The position numbers were made by a program, and so were the translations under genes. A DNA stretch of 6,869 nt from Pseudonocardiales bacterium. Its GTDB lineage: Bacteria; Actinomycetota; Actinomycetes; Mycobacteriales; Jatrophihabitantaceae. The DNA lies in NCBI GenBank assembly GCA_030840415.1, contig JAVEEO010000563.1, positions 1-6,869 on the forward strand, read 5' to 3'. Under the pieces are notes generated by a model. It made no database searches, had not been told where the DNA came from, and saw nothing but the letters and a program-made list of their open reading frames with translations. Numbering within the stretch: the stretch's first letter is position 1; every line of letters starts with the position of its first letter. Of the stretch, positions 1-5,782 are shown in pieces.

Positions 1-1431
1 GAGGGCCTCGACGTAGGCCTCAGCGGCCGCGGTGCTCGCGCTCAGCGGCAGGCCGTACGGGTCACGGGGCCGGCGCTGCAGCTGCGGGCTCGGCAGCGCG
101 GCGACCAGTTCCCGCGCCACGTCGGCGGCCTGCTGCCGGATCTCCGGGATGGCCGTGCTCTCCCACAGTTGCCCGCGCCGCAGCGGCCCGACCGTCCAGA
201 CCGCCGGCTGGGGCCCGGAGCCCGGCAGCAACCGCCCACCCGCATCGGTGGCGAAGCCGAGGTCCAGCGGCCCGGGCAGCGCGGTGCCCGAGTTGAGCAG
301 GTTGAGGACGAGGGGGTCGTCGTTGACCCGCAGGCCGGTGCAGGTGCCGGTGCAGTTGAAGACGGCGGCCACGCTCAGCGAGCTGCCGTCGTCGAGTTCG
401 ACCTGCAGGCCACGTTCGTCCTCGCGGGCCGACACCACGCTGGCGGCGTGCACGGTCAGCGAACCGTCGTCCCGCCGTGCCGCCAGCCAGGCATGCAGCG
501 CCGGGTCGATCCGGTGCCGCACCCGGTCCCAGCGCCGGGCCGCGGTGGCCAGGAACTGGCCGCGGGCCTCGTTCTGCATGCGCGACCACAACTCGGCGGT
601 GATCGGGCGCATCCCGTCGATCACCGGGCGCCAGTCACCGCCGGCCGCGCGAAGGCGCGCGAAGACGAGGCGCCGGACCTCGGCCAGCGTCAGCGACGTC
701 CCGGCCGGGATCGCCGGCGGCGCGGCCGGCGGAACCGGTGCGCTGGCATGGGGCAGCGGGAGCATGCCGTGCCGGGAGGCGACGTGCAGCCGGACCCCGT
801 CCCTGCCCCATCGCAACGCCATGTCGGCCATCGTCAAACCGGCCCCGACCAGCAGGATGTCGCTGCCGGCGCCGATCGCCGGAGCGGAGCCCGCCCGCCA
901 CGGGTCGGCAACGAAGCGCGCCGACCTGCGCAGCGCCTCGGGCGCCCAAGCGGTGGACGGCGCCCCGTGCCCCATCGCCAGCACCACCGCGTCGGCGGCC
1001 CGGCTGGTGCCGTCGTCCAGGGTGAGCCGCAGCCGGCGGCCGTGCCGGCGCAGGTCCGTGACCCGGGCCACCACGTGCTCCAGCCGCACGGTGCCGGCGG
1101 CAGCCACCGCGTCGTCGAGGGTCTGGACGAGGTAGTCCGCGTAGTGCAGTCGCGGCGCGAATCCGCCCGCCGGGAAGTCGACGTCCACGTGCCGTCGCAG
1201 CCAGCGCAGGAAGTGCTCGGGATCGTCCGGATCGGCGCTCATCCCCTTGGCCGGCACGTTGAGCCGGTGCCTGGGGTCGGTGGTCGAGTACGCCAGGCCG
1301 GCACCCACGGCGTCGGGCTCGACCAGCATGATCTCGACCTGCCGGCCAGCGACGGCGCGGGCCAGGTGGATGGCGCTCAGGCAGCCGCTGGCGCCCCCGC
1401 CGACCACCGCGACGGTTACCGGCCCGGTCAT
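1..1431 (-). CDS. FAD/NAD(P)-binding oxidoreductase-like protein, with possible TPR-type C-terminal extension (partial, 3' end outside window)
   Basis: Open for 477 codons from ATG at 1431 to the window edge. A dinucleotide-binding motif VVGGGASG is at residues 9-16 (FAD Rossmann fold), and a second, LLVGAGLTMAD, at 193-203. The stretch RHRLNVPAKGMSADPDDP (55-72) and the late block VFNCTG (358-362), then LDLGF, VGPLRRGQLWESTAIPEIRQQA, are hallmarks of the PF13454-type FAD/NAD(P)-binding family. These are presumed flavoproteins with mostly unknown substrates, probably cytosolic. The family normally ends close to residue 446; here about 31 further residues follow, including DPYGLPLSAS near 457-466, which resembles the first residues of actinobacterial TPR proteins. 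The usual Pro after NCTG is replaced (NCTGTCTG). The ATG overlaps the TGA of a short leader ORF, and a separate promoter-like island lies upstream, so it may be transcribed apart from the DUF4166 gene. Family call is strong; substrate unknown; the fusion is inference. Confidence 0.88.
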   Translation of the reverse strand, partial: MTGPVTVAVVGGGASGCLSAIHLARAVAGRQVEIMLVEPDAVGAGLAYSTTDPRHRLNVPAKGMSADPDDPEHFLRWLRRHVDVDFPAGGFAPRLHYADYLVQTLDDAVAAAGTVRLEHVVARVTDLRRHGRRLRLTLDDGTSRAADAVVLAMGHGAPSTAWAPEALRRSARFVADPWRAGSAPAIGAGSDILLVGAGLTMADMALRWGRDGVRLHVASRHGMLPLPHASAPVPPAAPPAIPAGTSLTLAEVRRLVFARLRAAGGDWRPVIDGMRPITAELWSRMQNEARGQFLATAARRWDRVRHRIDPALHAWLAARRDDGSLTVHAASVVSAREDERGLQVELDDGSSLSVAAVFNCTGTCTGLRVNDDPLVLNLLNSGTALPGPLDLGFATDAGGRLLPGSGPQPAVWTVGPLRRGQLWESTAIPEIRQQAADVARELVAALPSPQLQRRPRDPYGLPLSASTAAAEAYVEAL

Positions 1432-1469
1432 CGGGCGCTCGGATCGGCACCGGCACCCGGATGCGGCAT
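1428..1469 (-). CDS. Putative 13-codon leader ORF, translationally coupled to the FAD gene
   Basis: ATG at 1469 reads MPHPGAGADPSAR and stops at TGA 1430-1428, which overlaps the ATG of the FAD gene (ATGA, 4 nt). It is preceded by GGAG at 1479-1476 with an ideal 6-nt spacer. The FAD gene's own ATG has no good Shine-Dalgarno sequence at the expected distance, so ribosomes could load on the leader and reinitiate. There is no run of one amino acid as in classical attenuator peptides. The FAD frame has no in-frame ATG or GTG nearby upstream that could use this ribosome site. Existence of translation is inference. Confidence 0.42.
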   Translation of the reverse strand: MPHPGAGADPSAR

Positions 1470-1475
1470 CGTTTA

Positions 1476-1479
1476 CTCC
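1476..1479 (-). promoter_or_regulatory. Shine-Dalgarno GGAG of the leader ORF
   Basis: GGAG on the minus strand, 6 nt before the leader ATG. It is 44 nt from the FAD ATG, too far to serve that start directly, so it decides that initiation occurs at the leader ORF if the site is used. Confidence 0.45.
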
Positions 1480-1503
1480 ACTTTCTCTATGGAATCGACA
1501 GAG

Positions 1504-1532
1504 ATGATAGGGGCAGCGGGCCGGCTGGTCCA
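1504..1532 (-). promoter_or_regulatory. Candidate housekeeping-type promoter for leader ORF and FAD gene
   Basis: On the minus strand TGGACC (1532-1527) and TATCAT (1509-1504) are separated by 17 nt, with 4/6 and 5/6 matches to TTGACA and TATAAT. It sits at the edge of a 40-nt island (1471-1510) with 16 G/C of 40 in an otherwise very GC-rich window. A start near 1497 would leave an untranslated leader of about 28 nt before the leader ATG. Prediction only. Confidence 0.45.
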
Positions 1533-1543
1533 GCGGTCACCGC
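1524..1543. promoter_or_regulatory. Two adjoining palindromes over the -35 region (candidate operator)
   Basis: GCTGGTCCAGC (1524-1534) and GCGGTCACCGC (1533-1543) are each perfect 5-bp dyads around one central base and share two bases. The first covers the predicted -35 hexamer (1527-1532) and the second lies directly upstream. Position suits a repressor or activator site, but short GC dyads arise by chance in this composition, and no regulator gene is in the window. Confidence 0.25.
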
Positions 1544-1565
1544 GCAACGGAAGCCGGCACCGGCG

Positions 1566-2234
1566 TCAGGTGCGGCGCTCGTGGCGGACCGGCTTGAGGT
1601 CGGCCGGCGCACCGGTGGCGGGCAGGTACTCGCATCGGAACCAGCCCTCATAGCCGAAGAGGAACCCAAAGACCTGGTTGCGGACTTCGAGCTTGACCCG
1701 ATAGACCTCGTCGGTGTCGTCGAAGCTCTCGTGCAGGGTCGCCTCGCCGCTGAACAGCAGCGGGAAGCGGAAGCCCACCGGGCCCTCGTAGAAGCGCTGG
1801 CCATGGGTGGTCAGCAGCAGGGACCCGTCGCCGCTCACCCGGAGATCGAGGTCCACCGCGAGGTGCTGGTGAGTGCCGAGGTAGTCGATGACCCGCCCGT
1901 TGTCGACGATCATGGTCGCGTCGAACCGGCTCGGCCGACGCCGGATGCGGTACTCGCGGACGAAGGTGATGGTCTCCCGGCCGTAGGGATCGCGGTAGGG
2001 ATAGTTCTTGATGACGAACGGCACATCCCGGCCGGCGTGCGGGACCAGGATGCTGCGCATCCTGCCGATGTGGAGGAACGGCAAGGTCCACCACGGCCCG
2101 TGGCGGATCGAGGACATCACCCCGGTTCCGACGCAGGCGTACCCGGCTTGCAGGCCCACTCCGAAACGGCGCTGGAGCATCGGGTGCAGCCGGTCGAAGT
2201 CGGCTCCCATCGCCTGGGCGAAGATGGACGTCAT
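1566..2234 (-). CDS. DUF4166 domain-containing protein
   Basis: 222 residues from ATG 2234 to TGA 1568-1566, nearly all matching the DUF4166 (PF13761) pattern: FDRLHPMLQRRFG (13-25), GTGVMSSIRHG (36-46), VPFVIKNYPYRDPYGRETITF (71-91), FDATMIVDNGRVIDYLG (104-120), a strand-rich middle (LAVDLDLRVSGDGSLLLTTHG, 125-145), and FDDTDEVYRVKLEVRN...GFLFGYEGWF (171-199). Function of the family is unknown; some members are fused to NAD(P)-binding dehydrogenase-type domains. No signal peptide or clear membrane segment is seen. Its start overlaps the SRPBCC stop as ATGA and has no visible Shine-Dalgarno sequence, so translation probably depends on reinitiation after the SRPBCC gene. This suggests the two proteins are needed together. 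Family call is confident; role is not known. Confidence 0.9.
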   Translation of the reverse strand: MTSIFAQAMGADFDRLHPMLQRRFGVGLQAGYACVGTGVMSSIRHGPWWTLPFLHIGRMRSILVPHAGRDVPFVIKNYPYRDPYGRETITFVREYRIRRRPSRFDATMIVDNGRVIDYLGTHQHLAVDLDLRVSGDGSLLLTTHGQRFYEGPVGFRFPLLFSGEATLHESFDDTDEVYRVKLEVRNQVFGFLFGYEGWFRCEYLPATGAPADLKPVRHERRT

Positions 2235-2839
2235 GGCGCGGCGAGCGTGTCGAGGGTGGCGGGCGAGTCGTCCATGGCGAGTCCGCGCACCGGCCGGCGG
2301 CGGCAGCGCGAGGCGCGGGGCCGGTCGGCGCGCCACACCGCGAGGACCGAACGCAGTGGCCATTCCTCCGGCGGTTGCCCGGTCTCGGCCCAGATCCGCA
2401 GCCGGTCGAAGCTCCAGGCGGTCATCCAGCCGAGCAGCTGGCGAATCCCGGCCGCATCGGCGAGCCGACCCCACCCGGGGCGATAGTCGTAGCCGGTCAG
2501 GAACCGCACGCCGGCCGGGGTCGGGACGTAGCGCCAGTAGCCACGGCCGTCCCCCAGCGGTGAGAGCCGGTCGGACGTCGTGAAGCGCAATGCGGAGGTG
2601 CGCGTTCCATCGGCACGACGGCGCTCACCGAGCGAGATTCCGGTGCCGGTGATGCGGTGCAGCGGCAGGTGCAGTTCGTACCGGAACCGGTTCGCACCGT
2701 CAGGCGTGGTTCCGGTCGGCACAATCCGGCTGAAGCGGAGGTCCCACCGAGAATGCAGTTCGGTGTTCTGGGTGAGTTGCCAGATCCGGTCGAGGTCGGC
2801 ACGGATCACCGTCTCGACGTAGAGCGGCTGCTGCGGCAC
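2231..2839 (-). CDS. SRPBCC-fold (START/polyketide-cyclase-like) protein
   Basis: 202 residues from GTG 2839 to TGA 2233-2231. The N-terminus LYVETVIRADLDRIWQLTQNTELHSRWDLRF (6-36) is the typical first strand, helix and loop of SRPBCC proteins with the HxRWD block. It continues with RFRYELHLPL (51-60), GYWRYVPTPAGVRFLTGYDY (100-119) and a long C-terminal helix, LLGWMTAWSFDRLRIWAE (135-152), that usually closes the hydrophobic pocket. The tail after about 170 is Arg-rich and of low complexity. Such proteins bind hydrophobic ligands; some act as cyclases, but none of that can be assigned here. The start is uncertain: GTG 2839 is the first usable in-frame codon after the methyltransferase stop, with AAGGG 12 nt and GGGGC 3 nt upstream. 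An out-of-frame ATG at 2847 does not lead into the gene. It lies 50 nt after the methyltransferase and overlaps the DUF4166 gene by 4 nt. Confidence 0.82.
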   Translation of the reverse strand: MPQQPLYVETVIRADLDRIWQLTQNTELHSRWDLRFSRIVPTGTTPDGANRFRYELHLPLHRITGTGISLGERRRADGTRTSALRFTTSDRLSPLGDGRGYWRYVPTPAGVRFLTGYDYRPGWGRLADAAGIRQLLGWMTAWSFDRLRIWAETGQPPEEWPLRSVLAVWRADRPRASRCRRRPVRGLAMDDSPATLDTLAAP

Positions 2840-2889
2840 CGCCCCATTGTGCCCTTGCTGGTGAAATGTGGCTTGCTTTTCGCGCTCAC

Positions 2890-3909
2890 TCAGCCCGGCG
2901 GGATCGCCGCGGCGCGCAGCTCGACGATGCTGTACGCCCCGGCCGGATGCACCGCGACCAGCGCCAGGCCGGCGTCCTGGGCCAGCGAGGCGAGTTCGTC
3001 GAGCCGGCGCTCCTTGCCGCCGTAGACCGCCAGCATCCGCAGGTCCATTCCGGTATGCCGCACCTCGCCGTCGGCCCCGGTCCGCTCCACCACCAGCACC
3101 CTGCCCGACTCCCCCGCCGCCTCGGCGCAGCGCCGCAGGATCGCCATTGCCGGCTCGTCGGCCCAGTCGTGCAGGATCAACGACAGCAGGTAGCCGCCGG
3201 CACCGGCCGGCAGCGGGTCGAAGAAGCTGCCGGCCACCGCCGCTCCGCGATCGGCGAGCCCGGACTCGGCCAGCGCCCGGTGGGCGTCCGGGACGTTCTC
3301 CGGCCGGTCCAGCACGGTGCCGCGCAACGCCGGGAACCGGCCGAGCAGCGCGATGAGCAACGAGGCGTTGCCGCCGCCCACGTCGACCAGCCAACCGAGC
3401 GAGCCCCAGTCGTAGCCGGCCAGGATCTCCGGTGACCGGGACGGCATGTCCGAGGCCATCCAGGCCGTGAAGGTCTCCCGGCGCGCCGGGTCGGCGGCCA
3501 GGTCGGCCCAGAAGTCGCGGCCGAACTGCTGCTCGAAGGCCGGCTCGCCGGTCCGGATGCTGTGCAGCAGCGCGACGTAGGCCAGCTCGATCCGCCCGAT
3601 GCCCTCCAGATCCAGCCCGGCGCGCATCCGGCCCGGGTGGTCGCTGCGCAGCGCCTGGCCCAACGGGGTCAGGCCGTAGCGGCCCGCCTCGTCGCGGCAG
3701 AACACCCCACGCGCGGCGAGGAAGCGCAACAGCCGCTCGAGGGCGTCGGCGTTCGCCCCGACCGCTGCGGCCAGCTCCGCCGCGGTGCCCGGGCCCGCCG
3801 CCAACTGGTCGGCGAGCGCCAGGGTGGCGGCCACCCGGATCGCCATCGGGGTACCCAGATGAGCCATCGACCACAGCTCGGCGGCCGCCGCGCGGTCCTC
3901 GGATGTCAC
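2890..3909 (-). CDS. SAM-dependent O-methyltransferase (Methyltransf_2 family)
   Basis: 339 residues, the usual length for this family. The N-terminal helical dimerisation domain (about 1-100) includes ELWSMAHLGTPMAIRVAATLALADQL and a winged-helix part with LERLLRFLAARGVF and RYGLTPLGQALRSDHPG. The Rossmann domain has SAM motif I LVDVGGGNA (174-182), an acidic end of strand 2 in TVLDRPEN (198-205), and ILHDWADEPAMAILRRC (245-261) with the expected catalytic base His247. The block VLVVERTGADGEVRHTGMDLRMLAVYGGKERRLDEL (271-306) matches the family's E...DL.ml...GG.eR..E signature. It should methylate a hydroxyl (less often another nucleophile) of a small molecule; relatives act on polyketide and aromatic metabolites. 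Start chosen as GTG 3909 because G7 lies 4 nt upstream and the N-terminus then matches the family. The frame stays open far upstream through a repeat array, so an extended form cannot be fully excluded. Substrate unknown. Confidence 0.92.
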   Translation of the reverse strand: MTSEDRAAAAELWSMAHLGTPMAIRVAATLALADQLAAGPGTAAELAAAVGANADALERLLRFLAARGVFCRDEAGRYGLTPLGQALRSDHPGRMRAGLDLEGIGRIELAYVALLHSIRTGEPAFEQQFGRDFWADLAADPARRETFTAWMASDMPSRSPEILAGYDWGSLGWLVDVGGGNASLLIALLGRFPALRGTVLDRPENVPDAHRALAESGLADRGAAVAGSFFDPLPAGAGGYLLSLILHDWADEPAMAILRRCAEAAGESGRVLVVERTGADGEVRHTGMDLRMLAVYGGKERRLDELASLAQDAGLALVAVHPAGAYSIVELRAAAIPPG

Positions 3910-3913
3910 CGAA

Positions 3914-3920
3914 CCCCCCC
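3914..3920 (-). promoter_or_regulatory. Homopolymeric G7 Shine-Dalgarno tract of the methyltransferase
   Basis: Seven consecutive G on the minus strand end 4 nt before the GTG start. It is the only ribosome-site-like sequence there. An ATG at 3922-3920 shares its final G with the tract and is one base out of frame with the methyltransferase, so loss of one G would bring that ATG in frame. Confidence 0.5.
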
Positions 3921-3922
3921 AT

Positions 3923-3994
3923 GCCGAAAGCTCTGCCGAAGGCTCTGCCGAAGGCTCTGCCGAAAGCTGTGCCGAAAGCTGTGCCGGACGCTGC
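3923..3994. repeat. 12-nt tandem repeat array, five copies plus one degenerate
   Basis: On the plus strand the units are GCCGAAAGCTCT (3923), GCCGAAGGCTCT (3935, 3947), GCCGAAAGCTGT (3959, 3971), then a decayed GCCGGACGCTGC (3983-3994). Neighbouring identical copies suggest duplication of single units. The array lies between the MFS stop and the methyltransferase start, ending 13 nt before the GTG. In the methyltransferase frame it would read as tetrapeptides of the type L-S-A-Q / P-S-A-E and contains no stop. Because the unit is four codons long, copy-number change would not alter the frame. Confidence 0.92.
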
Positions 3995-4016
3995 CGCCGC
4001 TTGCACAGCCTTGCCG

Positions 4017-4028
4017 CCTGGGACCAGG
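4017..4028. repeat. Small inverted repeat in the MFS-methyltransferase gap
   Basis: CCTGG and CCAGG are separated by GA (CCTGGGACCAGG), 28 nt downstream of the MFS stop. There is no T-tract on either side, so it does not look like a classical intrinsic terminator. The rest of the 146-nt gap (3910-4055) holds only the 12-nt repeat array and the G7 tract; no AT-rich -10 element is visible. Confidence 0.25.
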
Positions 4029-4055
4029 GCCGCACCTCTGCCGTTGCCGCCCGCC

Positions 4056-5306
4056 TCAGGCCGCCGGTCGTTCGGCGGTGGTCCAGGAACCGGGACGTCC
4101 GAGCCGGCGGATCGCGCTGCTGGTCAGCAACGGCACCACGCTGAGCGCCACCAGCACCGCGCCGGTCAGGGTCGCCAGCCGGCCGCCGGCCGATCCGACC
4201 AGCACACCGGCCAGCGCGGGCGCCAGCGGCAGCACTCCTTCGGCGATGAACCCGCCGGCCGAGTTGACCCGGCCCTGCAGGCGGTCCGGCGTGACCGTCA
4301 CCAGGTAGGCCGAGATACCGGAATTGTTCGACGGCAACAGGAAGAACCCGATCCCCAGCAGCATCCCGATCCCCAGCACGCTGTCCGTCCAGGCCATCGG
4401 GACCACCACCGCGGCCAGCATCAGGCTGGTGGTCGCGGTGGTGGTGCCGGTACGGGTCCGGGCGATGATCGCCGGGGCGGCCAGCGCCCCGAGCACTCCG
4501 GCCGCCGCCGCGACCGAATCCACCAGGCCGATCGCCGACGGGTGCACGCCGGCCCGTACCAGTCGCAACGTCACGGTGACCAGCACCAGCGCGACCGAGA
4601 AGTTGATCGCCGCACCCCACAGCAGGATCGCCCGGATCACCGCGTGCCGCCAGACGAAGCGCAAGCCCTCGACGACATCGCCGACGACCGATCGGCCCGC
4701 CTCGGCGGTGGGCGCGGGCAGCGGCGTGCGCAGCCGGGTGATCGACAGCGCGGCCACCGCATAGCTCAGCGCGTCGACCACGAACGGCAACCCGCGGGCC
4801 ACCGAGTACAGCGCGCCGCCCAGGGGCGGCCCGACCAGGTCGGCGGCATGCCGGCGGATCTGCAGCTGGCTGTAGGCCGTCGGCAGGTCCGCTTCGGCCA
4901 CCACCGTGCGCACCGCCGCGGACGCCGCGGGGTCCGCGAACGAATCGCCGATCCCGCTCAGCAGGCCGATGCCGACCAGGTGCGCCAGTGTCAGCACCCC
5001 CGCCAGGGCGGCCACCGCCAGGCTGGCGTAACCGGCCGCGCCCAGCAGGTTGGCCAGCAGCAGCACCCGGCCCCGCGGCCAGCGGTCGACCAGCGCGCCG
5101 GCCGGCAGCCGGGCCAGCATCCGCCCGAGCAGCACCGCCGTGGTGGCCAGCCCCGCCAGGGCCGGCGACCCGGTGATGGCATAGCCGATCAGTGGAAAGA
5201 CCAGCATGCTCATCGAGGTGCCGAGCCCTGACACCGCCTCGCCCGACCACAGGATCAGGAAGTCCCGGTTGTGCCGGAGCGGGTTTCGCACCGTCGCAGA
5301 TCGCAC
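4056..5306 (-). CDS. Major facilitator superfamily exporter (MFS_3/EntS-like type)
   Basis: 416 residues with about 12 hydrophobic segments, the usual size. The start NPLRHNRDFLILWSGEAVSGLGTSM (8-32) is the classical opening of this branch. The loop 2-3 motif A is GALVDRWPRGR (70-80), and the equivalent loop in the second half reads TPDRLQGRVNSAGGFIAEG (339-357). Between halves lies a polar loop near 195-215. It should be an inner-membrane, proton-driven exporter of a small hydrophobic compound, possibly the product modified by the neighbouring enzymes. Substrate cannot be read from sequence. GTG 5306 is 4 nt after the cupin stop; an alternative GTG at 5291 gives 411 residues, and neither has a strong Shine-Dalgarno sequence. 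A further GTG at 5357 would overlap the cupin gene and add an untypical N-terminus, so it was not used. Confidence 0.9.
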   Translation of the reverse strand: MRSATVRNPLRHNRDFLILWSGEAVSGLGTSMSMLVFPLIGYAITGSPALAGLATTAVLLGRMLARLPAGALVDRWPRGRVLLLANLLGAAGYASLAVAALAGVLTLAHLVGIGLLSGIGDSFADPAASAAVRTVVAEADLPTAYSQLQIRRHAADLVGPPLGGALYSVARGLPFVVDALSYAVAALSITRLRTPLPAPTAEAGRSVVGDVVEGLRFVWRHAVIRAILLWGAAINFSVALVLVTVTLRLVRAGVHPSAIGLVDSVAAAAGVLGALAAPAIIARTRTGTTTATTSLMLAAVVVPMAWTDSVLGIGMLLGIGFFLLPSNNSGISAYLVTVTPDRLQGRVNSAGGFIAEGVLPLAPALAGVLVGSAGGRLATLTGAVLVALSVVPLLTSSAIRRLGRPGSWTTAERPAA

Positions 5307-5310
5307 CTGG

Positions 5311-5679
5311 CTAGGCCAGCGAGTCGTCGTACCCGGCCGTTCGCGGGCCGCCGGCACTGCCGGTGTTGACGACCCCGCGCGGCTCGATCAGCACCGCCTG
5401 CACCTCGCCGTCGGCGACCGGGCAGTGCTGGACCCCGCGCGGCACCACGAAGAGCTGGCCGGCGCGCAGTGTGACCTCGCCGTCGGCCAGTTTGATGGTG
5501 AGCCTGCCGTGCAATACCAGGAACAGCTCGTCGGTGTCGTCATGGGTATGCCACACGAACTCGCCGTCGAGCCGGACGACCTTGATCTCGTAGTCGTTGA
5601 GCCGGGCGATGACCTTCGGCGCCCACGGCTCGGCGAACTGCGAGAGCTTCTGCGCTAGATCGACCGGTAGGTAGTCCAT
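5311..5679 (-). CDS. Small single-domain cupin protein
   Basis: 122 residues. Cupin motif 1 is GEFVWHTHDDTDELFLVLHG (39-58), with metal-ligand candidates His44, His46 and Glu51; motif 2 is GQLFVVPRGVQHCPV (74-88) with His85. All four usual metal ligands are present, so a divalent-metal-binding beta barrel is expected. The C-terminus IEPRGVVNTG (98-107) is typical for a large group of uncharacterised actinobacterial cupins often annotated as mannose-6-phosphate isomerase-like; that activity is not supported at this length. ATG 5679 is chosen because residues VDLAQKLSQFAEPWAPKVIARLNDYEIK match the family start; no clear Shine-Dalgarno sequence precedes it. It ends 4 nt before the MFS start, so the two probably form one transcript, but a functional link is not established. 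Confidence 0.88.
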   Translation of the reverse strand: MDYLPVDLAQKLSQFAEPWAPKVIARLNDYEIKVVRLDGEFVWHTHDDTDELFLVLHGRLTIKLADGEVTLRAGQLFVVPRGVQHCPVADGEVQAVLIEPRGVVNTGSAGGPRTAGYDDSLA

Positions 5680-5722
5680 GCCGACAGCTTGGCATGGGCT
5701 GCCCCCCGCTCGGTGCCCATAC

Positions 5723-5782
5723 CCTCAGTACCCGACCAGCTCGCCGCCGACCGCTCAGGAGCCGACCAGCCAGCTGCCGACC
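5723..5782 (-). repeat. 30-nt tandem duplication spanning the GNAT stop codon
   Basis: Minus-strand unit 1 (5782-5753) covers the last codons and TGA of the GNAT gene. Unit 2 (5752-5723) follows with no gap and matches at 24 of 30 positions, including a second in-frame TGA at the same place. Unit 1 encodes [12 protein letters not shown]; unit 2 would encode VGGELVGY-stop. The 75-nt gap 5680-5754 holds little else. Confidence 0.7.

Noticed and set aside
1484..1504. TCTCT...AGAGA inverted repeat in the AT-rich island
   Set aside because: Five base pairs with an 11-nt loop, and it straddles the predicted transcript start; chance is likely.
1553..1564. GCCGG-CA-CCGGC dyad just after the DUF4166 stop as a terminator
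   Set aside because: Only a 4-5 bp stem with almost no loop and no T-tract; too weak to call.
169..1653. Long plus-strand open frame opposite the FAD gene (also one at 32-1135)
   Set aside because: Pro/Arg/Gly-rich, no recognisable motif; it is antisense to a clear flavoprotein and arises from the high G+C content.
2845..2847. ATG at 2847 as start of the SRPBCC gene
   Set aside because: Well placed behind AAGGG but out of frame with the SRPBCC sequence (offset 8 nt from the GTG).
2231..4006. 591-codon minus-strand frame containing GRAF-like repeats before the SRPBCC protein
   Set aside because: The N-terminal two thirds overlap the methyltransferase out of frame; family similarity begins only near 2839.
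3903..5231. Long plus-strand open frame opposite the MFS gene
   Set aside because: Gln/Arg/His-rich low-complexity translation typical of an antisense shadow; the minus frame has clear MFS motifs.
2890..5250. 786-codon minus-strand frame that could suggest an MFS-methyltransferase fusion
   Set aside because: Only the part from 3909 down has methyltransferase similarity; the part over the MFS gene is an out-of-frame Gly/Arg/Ala-rich shadow without membrane segments.
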